Assembly: GCF_014898155.1 (NCBI RefSeq)
Contig: NZ_CP062938.1
Span: 248,001 to 312,000, forward strand
Direction: 5' to 3'
DNA length: 64,000 bases
Origin: Bifidobacterium eulemuris
GTDB taxonomy: Bacteria; Actinomycetota; Actinomycetes; Actinomycetales; Bifidobacteriaceae
Positions within the stretch are counted from its first letter, which is position 1. Each line of letters opens with the position of its first letter. Position numbers and translations under genes: made by a program. Shown here in pieces: positions 18,170-27,132 of this stretch. Below the pieces are notes generated by a model. The model was not told the origin of the DNA, did not search any database, and saw only the letters and a list, made by a program, of their open reading frames with translations.

Positions 18170-19224
18170 ACGCCCGCCCCACGGTCAAGGAACGCCGCTA
18201 TTCCCCATGGGTATTCGTCTGGACGTTCCTGATCCTCTGCGTGCTGGCGGGCGGACAGGCGTTGATCCTCGCCGAATACGCGCGGATCGACAAGCTGCCG
18301 CTGCCGTTCATCCTCGGCATGACCGGCTATTGGGTGATCGTCGCGGCCGTGATGAGCGCCGTCACCTACCGGCAGATTCGCCGGCGGGTCAAACCGATGG
18401 AGGAGTTCGCCGAGGCCAGCCGCCAGGTCGCGGCCGGCGATTTCAGCGTCTGGCTGGAGCCGCGCCATCTGGAAGGCTCGAGGCAATGGGATTCCATCGA
18501 CCAGATGTACGCCGACTTCAACACCATGGTCGAGGAATTGGGCAGCGTCGAGATGCTGAAGGACGATTTCGTCTCGAATGTTTCGCATGAGATCAAAACG
18601 CCGCTTTCGATCATCCAAAGCTACGCCGCCTTGCTGGAAAGGCCGGATCTGAGCGAGGAGCAGCGGATCGAATACGCGCATACCGTGGTCGTCGCTTCCA
18701 AGCGGCTGAGCACGCTGGTGTCCAATGTGCTCAGGCTCAGCCGTATGGAAGCCGCCGGCGCCCACGCGCAGGTCGACGACTACGATCTGGCCCGCCAGCT
18801 CGCCGATGTGGTGCTGGGCATGGGTGATCTTTTCGACGCCAAGGGCATCGAATTCGACGTGGACATCGAAGACCGCGTGTTGGTGCACGCCGATGCCGGC
18901 ATGATGGAGATCGTGTGGAGTAACGTGCTGTCCAACGCGTTGAAATTCACGCCGTCGGGCGGGCGCGTGAGCCTGACCCAAACCTCCGACGAGCGTTCCG
19001 CCACAGTGACGGTAGACGACACCGGCTGCGGCATGACCGCTTCGGAGGCCATGCACGCCTTCGACAAGTTCTATCAAGGCGACACCTCGCATGCGTCGGA
19101 AGGCAACGGGTTGGGATTGGCCATGACCAAGCGGGCGGTCGAATTGTGCGGCGGGGACATCGCCATCGCCAGCGAGCCCGGACGAGGCACCACGGTCACG
19201 GTGCGCGTGCCCGTCGCGCGGTAG
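18166..19224 (+). CDS. Membrane sensor histidine kinase
   Basis: This is a 352-residue kinase. It has two membrane segments (about 16-36 and 46-66) with almost no extracellular loop, so it may sense a membrane or intracellular state. After these come a HAMP linker, the H-box with phosphorylated H141 (NVSHEIKTPLS), the N-box (NVLSNALKFTPSGG), and the G boxes DDTGCGM and GNGLGLAM. Translation starts with GTG inside the regulator gene's last codons (4-nt overlap). Confidence 0.95.
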   Translation: MNARPTVKERRYSPWVFVWTFLILCVLAGGQALILAEYARIDKLPLPFILGMTGYWVIVAAVMSAVTYRQIRRRVKPMEEFAEASRQVAAGDFSVWLEPRHLEGSRQWDSIDQMYADFNTMVEELGSVEMLKDDFVSNVSHEIKTPLSIIQSYAALLERPDLSEEQRIEYAHTVVVASKRLSTLVSNVLRLSRMEAAGAHAQVDDYDLARQLADVVLGMGDLFDAKGIEFDVDIEDRVLVHADAGMMEIVWSNVLSNALKFTPSGGRVSLTQTSDERSATVTVDDTGCGMTASEAMHAFDKFYQGDTSHASEGNGLGLAMTKRAVELCGGDIAIASEPGRGTTVTVRVPVAR

Positions 19225-19255
19225 ACGGGCGACGCGAACACGGTTTAACACAACT

Positions 19256-19319
19256 CAAACAATTCCTCATCCAAACCAAACAATCCGCCAACAGTCGGCC
19301 AACATTCGCCCCGTACTTT
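19256..19319 (+). promoter_or_regulatory. Putative response-regulator boxes and promoter before the 177-aa gene
   Basis: Two near-identical decamers CCAACAGTCG (19288-19297) and CCAACATTCG (19299-19308) are spaced 11 nt start to start, the usual geometry of an OmpR/PhoB-type box. They lie just before a -10-like TACTTT (19314-19319). Upstream, CAAACAAT occurs twice (19256-19263 and 19277-19284), 21 nt apart. This suits control by the adjacent two-component system, which is inference. Confidence 0.4.
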
Positions 19320-19361
19320 AGGAATCACCAACCAAACCAACGATTCCTCGAAGGAGCGAAC

Positions 19362-19895
19362 ATGAACGCAACGAACGCGACCGCCGAAACCACCGACTTC
19401 ATCGGCTACGAATACCGCACCATGCAGGTTCCCGCCGATCTGGAAGGATTGGTCATCGACAGCTACCGCAGCTTCGGCTGGATGCTGGACGCCGCCAGCC
19501 CCCGCCAGACCATCGGCAACAGCGAACTGCGCTTCAAGCGCGACCGCCAGATCCGCAACAAAGCCGAACTCTCCCGTCTGCAACGCCAATTCGACTCCTC
19601 GATCCAGCGTGTGAACGCGCTGCAGGCGTCCCCGCGCACCAAAGCCTCCATCGTCTCCTTCACGCTCGGCATCCTCGGCTGCGTGTTCCTTGGCGGTGCG
19701 ACGTTCTCCTATCTGGGCGGACTCATGGCGCTGATGATCATCCTCGCCGTGCCTGGATTCATCCTGTGGATCGCCGCGTACCCGGCGTACCGCGCCGTGC
19801 TGTCGAGCGCCCAGCAGAAGGCCGCGCCGCAGATCGAAGCGGTTTACGATTCGATCTACGAGCTGACCAAACGCGCCAGCGGACTGCTCGGCTGA
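19362..19895 (+). CDS. Two-TM membrane protein next to the two-component system
   Basis: I do not recognise a named family. The protein has 177 residues: a soluble N-terminal region with many basic residues and a short helical stretch (about 60-85), two membrane segments (about 95-117 and 120-142), and a soluble C-terminal helix. AAGGAG at 19351-19356 supports ATG 19362. It follows the kinase gene by 137 nt, and possible OmpR-type boxes lie in the gap, so it may be a direct target of that system. Confidence 0.8.
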   Translation: MNATNATAETTDFIGYEYRTMQVPADLEGLVIDSYRSFGWMLDAASPRQTIGNSELRFKRDRQIRNKAELSRLQRQFDSSIQRVNALQASPRTKASIVSFTLGILGCVFLGGATFSYLGGLMALMIILAVPGFILWIAAYPAYRAVLSSAQQKAAPQIEAVYDSIYELTKRASGLLG

Positions 19896-19979
19896 CGTAG
19901 GTCATGCGTTCAAAGTGACATATCGCGCGTCGCCGTGCGCGGGGCGGTCGTGGCCCGGCACGAGGCGGGACATACCTTC

Positions 19980-19997
19980 CGCGAGCATGCGCTCGCG
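19980..19997 (-). terminator. Short hairpin directly after brnQ
   Basis: A 7-bp stem (CGCGAGC/GCTCGCG) with an ATGC loop abuts the brnQ stop codon. It has no T-run, so terminator function is uncertain. Confidence 0.4.
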
Positions 19998-21437
19998 TCA
20001 GCGGCGGCGCAGCAGGCTATCGGCCATGCCGATCACGAGGCCGACGAGAGCCGGCACAACCCAACCGAGGGTGAACTGGCTGAACGGCAGCCATGACAGC
20101 GCCGTATCCAGCCAGGGGATCGAGAATCCGAATACGACGGCGAGGCTGGCGATGCAGCGCAATCCGGCAGCCACTCCGGCGAACAGCACGGTCCAGAAGT
20201 AGACGCGCGGGAACCGGGCGGAGAACACATTGTGGGCGAGCGAAAGCGCGACCAACACGATGGCAATCGGGTACAGGGCGGACAACACCGGCACCGACAC
20301 CGTGATAATCGCGCTCAGTCCGGCATTCGAGACGATGAAACTGAATACCGTGAACGCCACCGTCCACACCCGGTATCCGATGTGATGGCCGACGATGGTG
20401 GGGAAGCGGCTCTGGAAATACGAGCTGCACGTGCAGATCAGACCGGTGCACACGTTCAGACAGGCGATGACGAACACCACGCCGAGAAACGCCGTGCCGA
20501 AGGGACCGAACATCGCGCTGGTCAAGTTCGTGAGCACGGTCGCGCCAGTGTCGGATTTCGGATCGATCGTGGCCAGCGAACCGGACACCACTCCGACGAA
20601 CGACAGCGCGCTGTAGATCATGACCAGCAGCACGCCGGTGCCGAGTCCAGCATAGCCGGTCTCGCGCCGCACCTGCACGTCGGATGCGATTCCCATCTGT
20701 CTGACGTTCGCGGAGATCACAATGCCGAAGTACAACGCGGCCAGCAGATCCATCGTCTGGTAGCCGTCGAGGAATCCCCTCGCCAGTTGGCCGTCGGAGT
20801 AATCGCCCATCGGAGCGGCCGTCTCTCCTTGGAAGCCCAATACGCAGGCGACGAACAGCACGGCGATCATCGCCAACAGCAGCGGTCCCATGAATCGGCC
20901 GAGCACTTTCGAAAGCCTCTCCGGGTGTCTCGACAGCGCGAACGCAACCGCGAAGAACACGAAAGAATACGCCAATTGCGCGAATCCTCGGGACGAAGAG
21001 CCGGCGAAAGGCACCACAGCCATCTCGAATGAGGTGGTGGCGGTGCGGGGGATCGCGAAGCATGGGCCTATGGTGAGCATAATCGCCACGCCCAATCCTT
21101 GCGCGAAACCGGGGGAGACGCGGTTGGCGAGACGTTCGAAGCCTCCGGCGGCGGAGACCGCCATCACGCCCAATACCGGCAGTCCCACGGCGGAGAGGAT
21201 GAATCCAACCGTCGCCACAGCGGTGCGCGAGCCGGCCTGTGCGCCGATGCATGGCGGAAAGATGAGATTGCCCGCGCCGAAGAACATCGAGAAGAACGTG
21301 AAGGTGAGCAGCATGCGTTCGCGCGCGCCCAATCTCATTCTGACGCGGGTCGGATCGGCTGTCGGGGCCGCGAGCCCCTCGCGATCCGCCGTCCGTTGGT
21401 TCCGTGTGCGATCTGCGGGCTGTTCGCCGTCGGTCAT
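19998..21437 (-). CDS. brnQ: Branched-chain amino acid transporter BrnQ (LIVCS family)
   Basis: This 479-residue polytopic membrane protein probably imports Leu/Ile/Val with Na+ or H+. The first membrane segment contains the family signature FTFFSMFFGAGNLIFPP. About twelve hydrophobic segments follow. The first 38 residues are hydrophilic and could include a wrongly long start; the M in RMRLGARERM is an alternative. It is probably a separate transcription unit reading leftwards. Confidence 0.94.
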   Translation of the reverse strand: MTDGEQPADRTRNQRTADREGLAAPTADPTRVRMRLGARERMLLTFTFFSMFFGAGNLIFPPCIGAQAGSRTAVATVGFILSAVGLPVLGVMAVSAAGGFERLANRVSPGFAQGLGVAIMLTIGPCFAIPRTATTSFEMAVVPFAGSSSRGFAQLAYSFVFFAVAFALSRHPERLSKVLGRFMGPLLLAMIAVLFVACVLGFQGETAAPMGDYSDGQLARGFLDGYQTMDLLAALYFGIVISANVRQMGIASDVQVRRETGYAGLGTGVLLVMIYSALSFVGVVSGSLATIDPKSDTGATVLTNLTSAMFGPFGTAFLGVVFVIACLNVCTGLICTCSSYFQSRFPTIVGHHIGYRVWTVAFTVFSFIVSNAGLSAIITVSVPVLSALYPIAIVLVALSLAHNVFSARFPRVYFWTVLFAGVAAGLRCIASLAVVFGFSIPWLDTALSWLPFSQFTLGWVVPALVGLVIGMADSLLRRR

Positions 21438-21497
21438 ATCATGCCTCTTCCTCGTGAGCCTCCCTCATCATAGTGGCACCCGCGACGTCCGGATGCA

Positions 21498-21535
21498 CGA
21501 AGGCCGGTGCGGACGCCCGTCCACCCCGGCCTTCG
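21498..21535. terminator. Hairpin between the DUF4190-like gene and brnQ
   Basis: A 10-bp perfect inverted repeat (CGAAGGCCGG 21498-21507, CCGGCCTTCG 21526-21535) has further pairing inside the loop. It lies just downstream of the leftward membrane-protein gene. There is no clear T-run. Confidence 0.5.
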
Positions 21536-21552
21536 GTGTATGCGGCGGCCCT

Positions 21553-22896
21553 TTACTGGCCGGTGAAGGTCTGGTCGTAAAGCGACTGGCCACGCTGCGT
21601 GTGGAGCAGCACCCTCACGGACAGCTTCTTGTCTCCTTTGAGTGTGGCGCTGGCCAGATTCGCGATGGACTGGAAGGAGGTGCTGCGGCCCTCGACCGCG
21701 GTGCGCAGCACATCGCCCTGAACCTCCAGAGCCGTGGGCACGATGATGTCGATGGTGACCACATCGCCTTGGGCCGTGACCGAGGTCGCCAGTCCCTGCT
21801 CCTCGTACGTCTGCATATCCTCTTGGAACAGACGCTGCATCTCCGGATAATTGAGCATCTCCACGGCGTCCGCGAACAATCCGTTGTCGGCGTCCGCCTC
21901 ATCGGACTGCTGGGTTTCGTCGTTCTGCGAGGTTTCGTCGCCCGCCGCATCCGTCGTTTGCTCGTCCGAGGGAGTCGCTTCGGGCTCGGCGACCTGGCTT
22001 TGGTCGGTGGTGTCGGCGGCGGGGGAGCTTTCCTGCGGATTGAGCAGCGACAGGGTGCCGAACGCCAGAGCCGCGGTCAGCGCAACAGTCATCACCGTGC
22101 CGATCACAATGCCGGCAATGGCCAGACCACGGCCTTTTTCATGGAGGCGTTTGGTCTGGTTGAGGCCGAGCAGCGACAGCACAAGTCCGATCAGACCCGT
22201 GAAGGACAGCACGAAGCCGGTGATGGACATGGCGTTCCATTCGGCGCGTTCGCGTTGCGCCGAGGCGTGTTGCGCGGCGACGCCCAAGGGTGCCATGCCG
22301 GTGAAGGTCACCGGCTGCTGCATGCCGGTCTGTTGGGGAGAGAACGACTGTTGGGTAAACTGTTGGGCCGTCGCCGAGGTGTCGGGCAACGCCGTGGCGA
22401 AGGCTTGCGTTTGCGCCGACGTCTGCGTCTGCGGCGGATTCACCGGGGCGGCCGTCTGCTGGTCCGACGTCTGCTGGGGAGACGTCGGTTGGATTGCCTG
22501 GGGGACCGGCTGCTGTTGGTTCGACGTCTGCGGATGGCCGTCCGTCGACGGGACCGGAGGCATATCCGTTTGCTGCTGCGCCGTCGTGTTCAGCGCCAGC
22601 GTGGGATCCGCCTGTTCATTGTTCTGATCCGCGGCTTCTGCGGTGTTCGAGAGCGGACGGCATATGGTCCGGTCGTCGAGAGGGTCGTCGATCGGCAGCA
22701 TCTCGCCGGACACCGGCAGGTCGCCGGAGTCGCCGTTGGCCATGGCGGACGGAAGATATGGCACTCCGTATTCGTCGAGAGGGAAGTTGCGCTGAGCCTC
22801 CAACGGCTGCGGGTCTCCTGCGGGGTTGAAGGAGAAATGCTCTCCCGTGTCGGTGGTTTCGGAAGAGACATCAGGGTTTTCGATGTTTTCGCTCAT
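21553..22896 (-). CDS. DUF4190-like membrane protein with long Gln/Pro/Thr-rich linker
   Basis: The 447-residue protein has an acidic N-terminal region (about 1-90), then a low-complexity cytosolic linker rich in Q, T, P and A (about 95-205). Two membrane segments follow (around 220-270) with FVLSFTGLIGLVLSLLGL and GRGLAIAGIVIGTV, typical of DUF4190. After an acidic serine-rich spacer there is an extracellular domain of about 110 residues that I cannot name. Start ATG 22896 is preferred over the longer in-frame start at 23046 because the extra 50 residues do not look like coding sequence. Function is unknown; envelope sensing or stress is a guess. Confidence 0.8.
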   Translation of the reverse strand: MSENIENPDVSSETTDTGEHFSFNPAGDPQPLEAQRNFPLDEYGVPYLPSAMANGDSGDLPVSGEMLPIDDPLDDRTICRPLSNTAEAADQNNEQADPTLALNTTAQQQTDMPPVPSTDGHPQTSNQQQPVPQAIQPTSPQQTSDQQTAAPVNPPQTQTSAQTQAFATALPDTSATAQQFTQQSFSPQQTGMQQPVTFTGMAPLGVAAQHASAQRERAEWNAMSITGFVLSFTGLIGLVLSLLGLNQTKRLHEKGRGLAIAGIVIGTVMTVALTAALAFGTLSLLNPQESSPAADTTDQSQVAEPEATPSDEQTTDAAGDETSQNDETQQSDEADADNGLFADAVEMLNYPEMQRLFQEDMQTYEEQGLATSVTAQGDVVTIDIIVPTALEVQGDVLRTAVEGRSTSFQSIANLASATLKGDKKLSVRVLLHTQRGQSLYDQTFTGQ

Positions 22897-23155
22897 GATG
22901 GTGTTCTTCTGTACGGGTTGTTCTGTGGTGTCGGATCTTGTGGATATAAGGCGCGAATTGAACCTCATATCGCGACAGGGAACAAGATAACGGGGGTAGT
23001 TGACAGATTTGGCAAACTTGTCACATAGTATCCACAGATTGGACACGAAATGACCAATATCGCGCGTTTTCGGGCTATTGGCCGCATATTAGACCGTTGC
23101 CTCCATGTCGAACCGACTTGCACGGAGGGGGAATACGGGGTTGATATAGGGGGTT

Positions 23156-23803
23156 CTATATGGCGGTCCGATCCGCTTCCACGGCGGTGTGGGACATGCT
23201 TTGCGATATCGCCCCATCCTCGACCAGCGCGGACATGACCAGATTCGGCAGCATGATGCGCAACTGGCTCGCCGAATCCGCGCGCAACAGCTCCACCAAC
23301 GTCATATCCGCGGCATGTTCGGCCCGATAGGAGAACATCGCCATGAACACGCCAAGCGCCGCTTCGACGGCGAGCTGCGAGTTCGGGCCCATCGCCTGCG
23401 GATCGATGTCGAGAACGGTGAACCAGGTCTGGCGGATGGCGTCCCTCACCATCGCGCGCATATGGGGCGAGCTGCGTTCGCTGGCCGCATGACAGAGATG
23501 TTCCATATGGTCACTGAGCGTCGGATCGTCGATGAGCCGGGCGAGCGCCTCATCGGAACCGGTGAATCCACGCAGTACCGCGGCGACGAGCTCGTGCGGA
23601 ATGGCGTGCTGCAGCGCGCTTTCGGCCAGTTCGTCCAATCCGCTGTAATGGTAGTAGAAGGTGTTGTGGTTCACCGCGGCGAGACGGGTGACCTCCTTCA
23701 TGGAGATCTGGGAGTACGGATGGCGTTCGAGCAGTGTCCAGAACGCCTGTTCCATGCGTTCCTGCGCCGAAGGCAGTCCGGAGTCTTTTCTCGGTCGTGG
23801 CAT
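23156..23803 (-). CDS. TetR family transcriptional regulator
   Basis: The 215-residue protein has an N-terminal TetR helix-turn-helix (roughly 10-60, with ISMKEVTRLAAVNHNTFYYHYSG) and a variable ligand-binding C-terminal domain. It is divergent from the ABC-2-type membrane gene at 23961 and probably represses it, and itself, from the palindrome at 23870-23888. Its ligand is unknown. Confidence 0.93.
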   Translation of the reverse strand: MPRPRKDSGLPSAQERMEQAFWTLLERHPYSQISMKEVTRLAAVNHNTFYYHYSGLDELAESALQHAIPHELVAAVLRGFTGSDEALARLIDDPTLSDHMEHLCHAASERSSPHMRAMVRDAIRQTWFTVLDIDPQAMGPNSQLAVEAALGVFMAMFSYRAEHAADMTLVELLRADSASQLRIMLPNLVMSALVEDGAISQSMSHTAVEADRTAI

Positions 23804-23869
23804 GCGTGCTCCTTGGATGGCGTGGGACGGTGCGAAAACTAGAGGAACCGTCTGGTTGATTCCGTTTTA

Positions 23870-23888
23870 ATTAGAATAACTCTCTAAT
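23870..23888. promoter_or_regulatory. Candidate TetR operator
   Basis: ATTAGA (23870-23875) and TCTAAT (23883-23888) form a 6-bp inverted repeat with a 7-nt spacer. They sit in an unusually AT-rich patch in the intergenic region between the divergent TetR gene and the membrane gene. Confidence 0.5.
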
Positions 23889-23960
23889 ATTATGTCCTTT
23901 TGATTTCAGCTGAATCAGGTAACGACCATACGAAAATCATAAGGAAAGCAAGGCGGTTCT

Positions 23961-25091
23961 ATGGAACAGCGGAAGAAGCACGGTATCGGGATGGCGAAAC
24001 GGTTCGCGATGCCCTTCGCGGTGGTGTTGGGCGTGATGTGCATGATGATGGTGATCTTCTACCCGATGATGCACCTGGAGGTCAAGGGTCTGCCGGTCGC
24101 CATCGTCTCGTTGGACGAAGGCGTCGAGACGCCGCAGGCGAGCGTCAATGTGGGCGAGACGATGGCCGAACAGCTGACGTCGAACAACGACGACTCCGCG
24201 ACGATGGTGTGGACGCGGCTGGATGACGAAGCCGAGTTGGACGAGGCCATCGAAAACAACGAGTACTACGCCGCCGTGGTGATCCCCGAAGATTTCAGCG
24301 CGCAACAGGTGCAGGCCCAGCTCAACCCCGACGACGAGTCCGCCACGCCGACGCTGCGCGTGATCATCGACAACGGCAAAAGCCCGGTGGCCGCGAGCCT
24401 GCTGGCCCAGGCGCTGCCCAGCGTGCTCGAACAGACGGGCGCGAACGTCGAGACCGAAACCGTGCATGAGGGTGATACCGCGTCATCCTCGTCCTCCGGA
24501 CTGGCCATCGGCACCATGATGGCCCAGAACATGGCGATCGCGCCGCTGTTCGTCATGAGCTTCGTCGGTGCCATGTTCGTTTCGAGGACGATGAGCATCT
24601 CCTACACCGACAGCCGGCTCGAGCGCACCAAGCGCATCGGCGTGCAGCTTGCGCTCGCGGTCGTCGTCTCGCTGGCCGCGTCCTTGGCGGTGGATTGCAT
24701 CTCGGCGGTCGTCTCCGGCAATTGGATGCCCGCCGCGGCGATTCCGTTCATGTGGATGGCGAGCCTGTGCGTGATGCTCGCCGCGCTGGCGCTGTTCGAC
24801 ATCGCGACGCCTCTGGGCGCGGCATGCGGCGCTTTGACGCTTGCGCTCGGTCTGTCCTCGGGTATGTTCCCCTATGAGATGCTGCCCGAATTCTGGCAGG
24901 ATTGGATCTACCCGTGGGTGCCGCAGCATTTTATCGGCGACGGTGTGCGCGACATCGTCTACAACAGCCACGGCGCATGGAATTCGGGCAGCGCCCCGCT
25001 GCTGGTGGTCGGCGCGGTCGGATTGGCGCTGCTGCTCGTGGTGGTCGCCCTGCCGTCACGCAAACCCCGCCAATCCGCGTTCGAACGCTAA
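23961..25091 (+). CDS. YhgE/Pip- or ABC-2-type membrane permease
   Basis: The 376-residue membrane protein has one N-terminal segment (about 14-35), an extracellular domain of about 150 residues containing VAIVSLDEGVETP and AAVVIPEDFS motifs, then five or six C-terminal segments. This matches the ABC-2/YhgE-Pip architecture used by drug or lipid exporters. No ATPase gene is adjacent. Control by the divergent TetR regulator suggests an inducible efflux or envelope-stress role. The substrate cannot be predicted. Confidence 0.85.
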   Translation: MEQRKKHGIGMAKRFAMPFAVVLGVMCMMMVIFYPMMHLEVKGLPVAIVSLDEGVETPQASVNVGETMAEQLTSNNDDSATMVWTRLDDEAELDEAIENNEYYAAVVIPEDFSAQQVQAQLNPDDESATPTLRVIIDNGKSPVAASLLAQALPSVLEQTGANVETETVHEGDTASSSSSGLAIGTMMAQNMAIAPLFVMSFVGAMFVSRTMSISYTDSRLERTKRIGVQLALAVVVSLAASLAVDCISAVVSGNWMPAAAIPFMWMASLCVMLAALALFDIATPLGAACGALTLALGLSSGMFPYEMLPEFWQDWIYPWVPQHFIGDGVRDIVYNSHGAWNSGSAPLLVVGAVGLALLLVVVALPSRKPRQSAFER

Positions 25092-25105
25092 CGGAGAGCG
25101 CAAGC

Positions 25106-25147
25106 CGGCCGTGAGGGACTCACGATTCGCGGGTTCCCTCACGGCCG
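25106..25147. terminator. Hairpin between convergent permease and MFS genes
   Basis: A 13-bp perfect stem (25106-25118 with 25135-25147) lies between the two converging genes. There is no clear T-run on either strand, but the position fits a bidirectional terminator. Confidence 0.65.
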
Positions 25148-25206
25148 ATGCCCATTCAAAGCCGGAATGCAGCCGCCATGCCTGCGCGTACGCCGACTGT
25201 TCCTAT

Positions 25207-26580
25207 CTATCGGTCGAGTCGGGTGGATGCGGCGAGCACGAGGGTGAGCATCGCCGCGGCGGTGAGGAAGCTGACTCGCATGGCCGCGTCGAAGGTGGGC
25301 AGCGAGGCGACGAGCGAGCCGAAGATGGCGATGCCGAGCGTGCTGCCGATCTGACGACTGGTGTTGAACATCGCGCCGGCGATGCCGGATTCGTGCGGAT
25401 CCACGCATCTGAGCACCAAAGCGGAGACCGGAGGCGTGACGAACGAGCAGCCGAGACCGACGATGCCGCTGAAGACTCCGACCAGTACAGCCCCGAGATG
25501 CGTGCCGAGCGCCGCCATCGCGGCCAAACCCAGAATCATCAGGGCAAGGCCTGCCAATACCGGAACCCTGGTGCCGAACATGTTGGCGATCCTCGGGGCG
25601 GAGAGGTTGCCGATGGCGCCGCATACCGCCGAAGGCACGAAAATCAGCCCACAGACCAGCGGAGACAGTCCGTATTCATTCTGCAACAGACTGGTGCACA
25701 GGAACACCGTGCCATACCAGGAGATCATGAACGCCAGTCCGATCGCCAACGAGACGCGCATATCATACGACCTGAGCAGATGCAGCGGCATCATCGGATG
25801 GGTGGCGCGCCGCTCGACGAACAGAAACGCCGCCAGCGCGGCGAGACCGAATGCCAGCAATCCGATGACGGTCGGCGAGACGAAGCCCAGCTCGCCGCCT
25901 TCAATCAGACCGCCGACCACACCGCCCAAGGCGAGCAGCGCAAGAATCTGACCCGGCCAGTCGAACGGCGTCTCCTTGCGTTGGGATGCGGACAGGCGGG
26001 GGAGCAGCGCCAGAATCAGCACGCATACGGGAATGTTGATGCCGAACACCAGACTCCAGTGGATCGGGGTGAGCACTCCGCCGAGAATCGGTCCGGTGAC
26101 GCCGGCCACGGCTCCGCCCAGTCCCCAATAGCCCATCGCCACAGCCTGCTCCTTGGGATCGGGGTAGTTCTCGCGGATCACGCTCATCGATGAGGGCAGG
26201 AACATCGCGGCTCCCACGCCCATCAGGCATCGCCCGGCGATGAGCATGGGCATGGATACGGCGAAGGTGCAGATGACGGAGCTTGCCAGAAACAGCGCGC
26301 AGCCGATGCCGAACATGCGTTTGGCACCGAACCGGTCCGCGAGGCCGCCGGCGGTGAGCAGCAGCGCGGCGAACGGTAGCGTGTAGCCGTCGACCACCCA
26401 CTGCTGGGCGGAGACGCCGCCTCCCAGCTCCTGGCTGATGGTGGGCAGCGCGAGGTTGACGATCAGCACGTCAAGACCGCTTAGAAAGAACGCGGCCGAC
26501 GCCACGAACACGGGGATGTGGGATGCGGAGCGCGCGGACGATGGGGCTGCGGCGGAGGTTTCGATGATGGTGGTGGACAT
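25207..26580 (-). CDS. MFS drug exporter, DHA2 (EmrB/QacA) family
   Basis: The 457-residue protein has about fourteen membrane segments. The first loop carries the DHA2 pattern (FFLSGLDVLIVNLALPTISQ, then GGLADRFGAKRMF for motif A) and PSSMSVIRENYPDPKEQA. Such proteins export drugs or toxic compounds using the proton gradient. Start ATG 26580 is preferred over an earlier in-frame ATG because GGAGAG lies just upstream and the extra residues overlap repeat DNA. The substrate is unknown. Confidence 0.92.
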   Translation of the reverse strand: MSTTIIETSAAAPSSARSASHIPVFVASAAFFLSGLDVLIVNLALPTISQELGGGVSAQQWVVDGYTLPFAALLLTAGGLADRFGAKRMFGIGCALFLASSVICTFAVSMPMLIAGRCLMGVGAAMFLPSSMSVIRENYPDPKEQAVAMGYWGLGGAVAGVTGPILGGVLTPIHWSLVFGINIPVCVLILALLPRLSASQRKETPFDWPGQILALLALGGVVGGLIEGGELGFVSPTVIGLLAFGLAALAAFLFVERRATHPMMPLHLLRSYDMRVSLAIGLAFMISWYGTVFLCTSLLQNEYGLSPLVCGLIFVPSAVCGAIGNLSAPRIANMFGTRVPVLAGLALMILGLAAMAALGTHLGAVLVGVFSGIVGLGCSFVTPPVSALVLRCVDPHESGIAGAMFNTSRQIGSTLGIAIFGSLVASLPTFDAAMRVSFLTAAAMLTLVLAASTRLDR

Positions 26581-26682
26581 GGGTGCTCTCCAAATCGTGG
26601 GTTTCACCACGCATCCTAGGAAGCGGGAAAACGGAAAACCAATACGTGCCCCGTTGCTTTCTTCATGTCTTGTGAGCATGGA

Positions 26683-26794
26683 GAGATCCTTCGACTCCGG
26701 GCTGCGCCCCTCCGCTCAGGATGACGAAGATAATGGTTATTCGTCATGCTGAGTGGAGTGCAACGAGGCGCAAGCATCTCCACAGGATGACGAA
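26683..26794. repeat. Dispersed palindromic repeat, two diverged units
   Basis: One unit (26683-26727) reads GAGATCCTTCGACTCC through CTCAGGATGACGA. A second, in the other orientation (from 26740), begins TCGTCATGCTGAGTGGAG and runs to AGCATCTCC, followed by a short AGGATGACGAAG echo. Confidence 0.7.
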
Positions 26795-26834
26795 GAAAGA
26801 CGCAGCGAGGCGCAAGCATCCCACGAAACGGAAG

Positions 26835-26871
26835 CGACAGGTTATGCGGCGGATTCGACAGGTTATGCGGC
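26835..26871. repeat. 16-bp direct repeat
   Basis: CGACAGGTTATGCGGC occurs at 26835-26850 and again at 26856-26871, a 21-nt period (two helical turns). This could be a tandem regulator site or a local duplication. Confidence 0.5.
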
Positions 26872-26945
26872 CATATCGTGGTATCCGGACGGTGGTGACC
26901 GTCCGCAGCAAATCTACAGAACCCTTGAAATGATTGGCTTTCCAG

Positions 26946-27039
26946 CCATGCCTGGCACGATGTTATTCACGTCAGGCATGGTAAGTGATACCGGTCATGT
27001 ATTGGTTCGCGAACCGTGGTTCTCCGACAATGGAACCAC
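26946..27039 (+). promoter_or_regulatory. Cluster of inverted repeats upstream of the GH3 gene
   Basis: A 9-bp inverted repeat (26946-26954 with 26973-26981) is followed by the perfect 12-bp palindrome GGTTCGCGAACC (27004-27015). Directly after comes GTGGTTC...GAACCAC (27016-27022 with 27033-27039). The central palindrome has the CG-centred form of LacI-family operators, as expected for a carbohydrate gene. No LacI gene is in the window. Confidence 0.5.
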
Positions 27040-27132
27040 TCGCATAACGGCGTGCACACGTTCCTCAACACAACGGCAGCGAAGCCCTTGCGAGCGGTAG
27101 AGAAACAAGTAGTCCTACGCAGGAGAGAAACC

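Larger units (their letters stand above)
26581..27132. other. Long intergenic region before the GH3 gene
   Basis: This 552-nt gap has no credible gene. It holds two units of the dispersed palindromic repeat (26683-26794), a 16-bp direct repeat (26835-26871), and three inverted repeats close to the GH3 start (26946-26981, 27004-27015, 27016-27039). A short open frame across the gap (26753-27100) is repeat-derived and not counted. Confidence 0.8.

Noticed and set aside
23050..23238. Small plus-strand frame between the DUF4190-like and TetR genes
   Set aside because: Overlaps the TetR 3' end on the opposite strand, no RBS, arginine-rich low-complexity product.
26753..27100. Open frames in the gap before the GH3 gene
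   Set aside because: They are made of repeat units and operator-like DNA, lack an RBS, and have no recognisable protein features.
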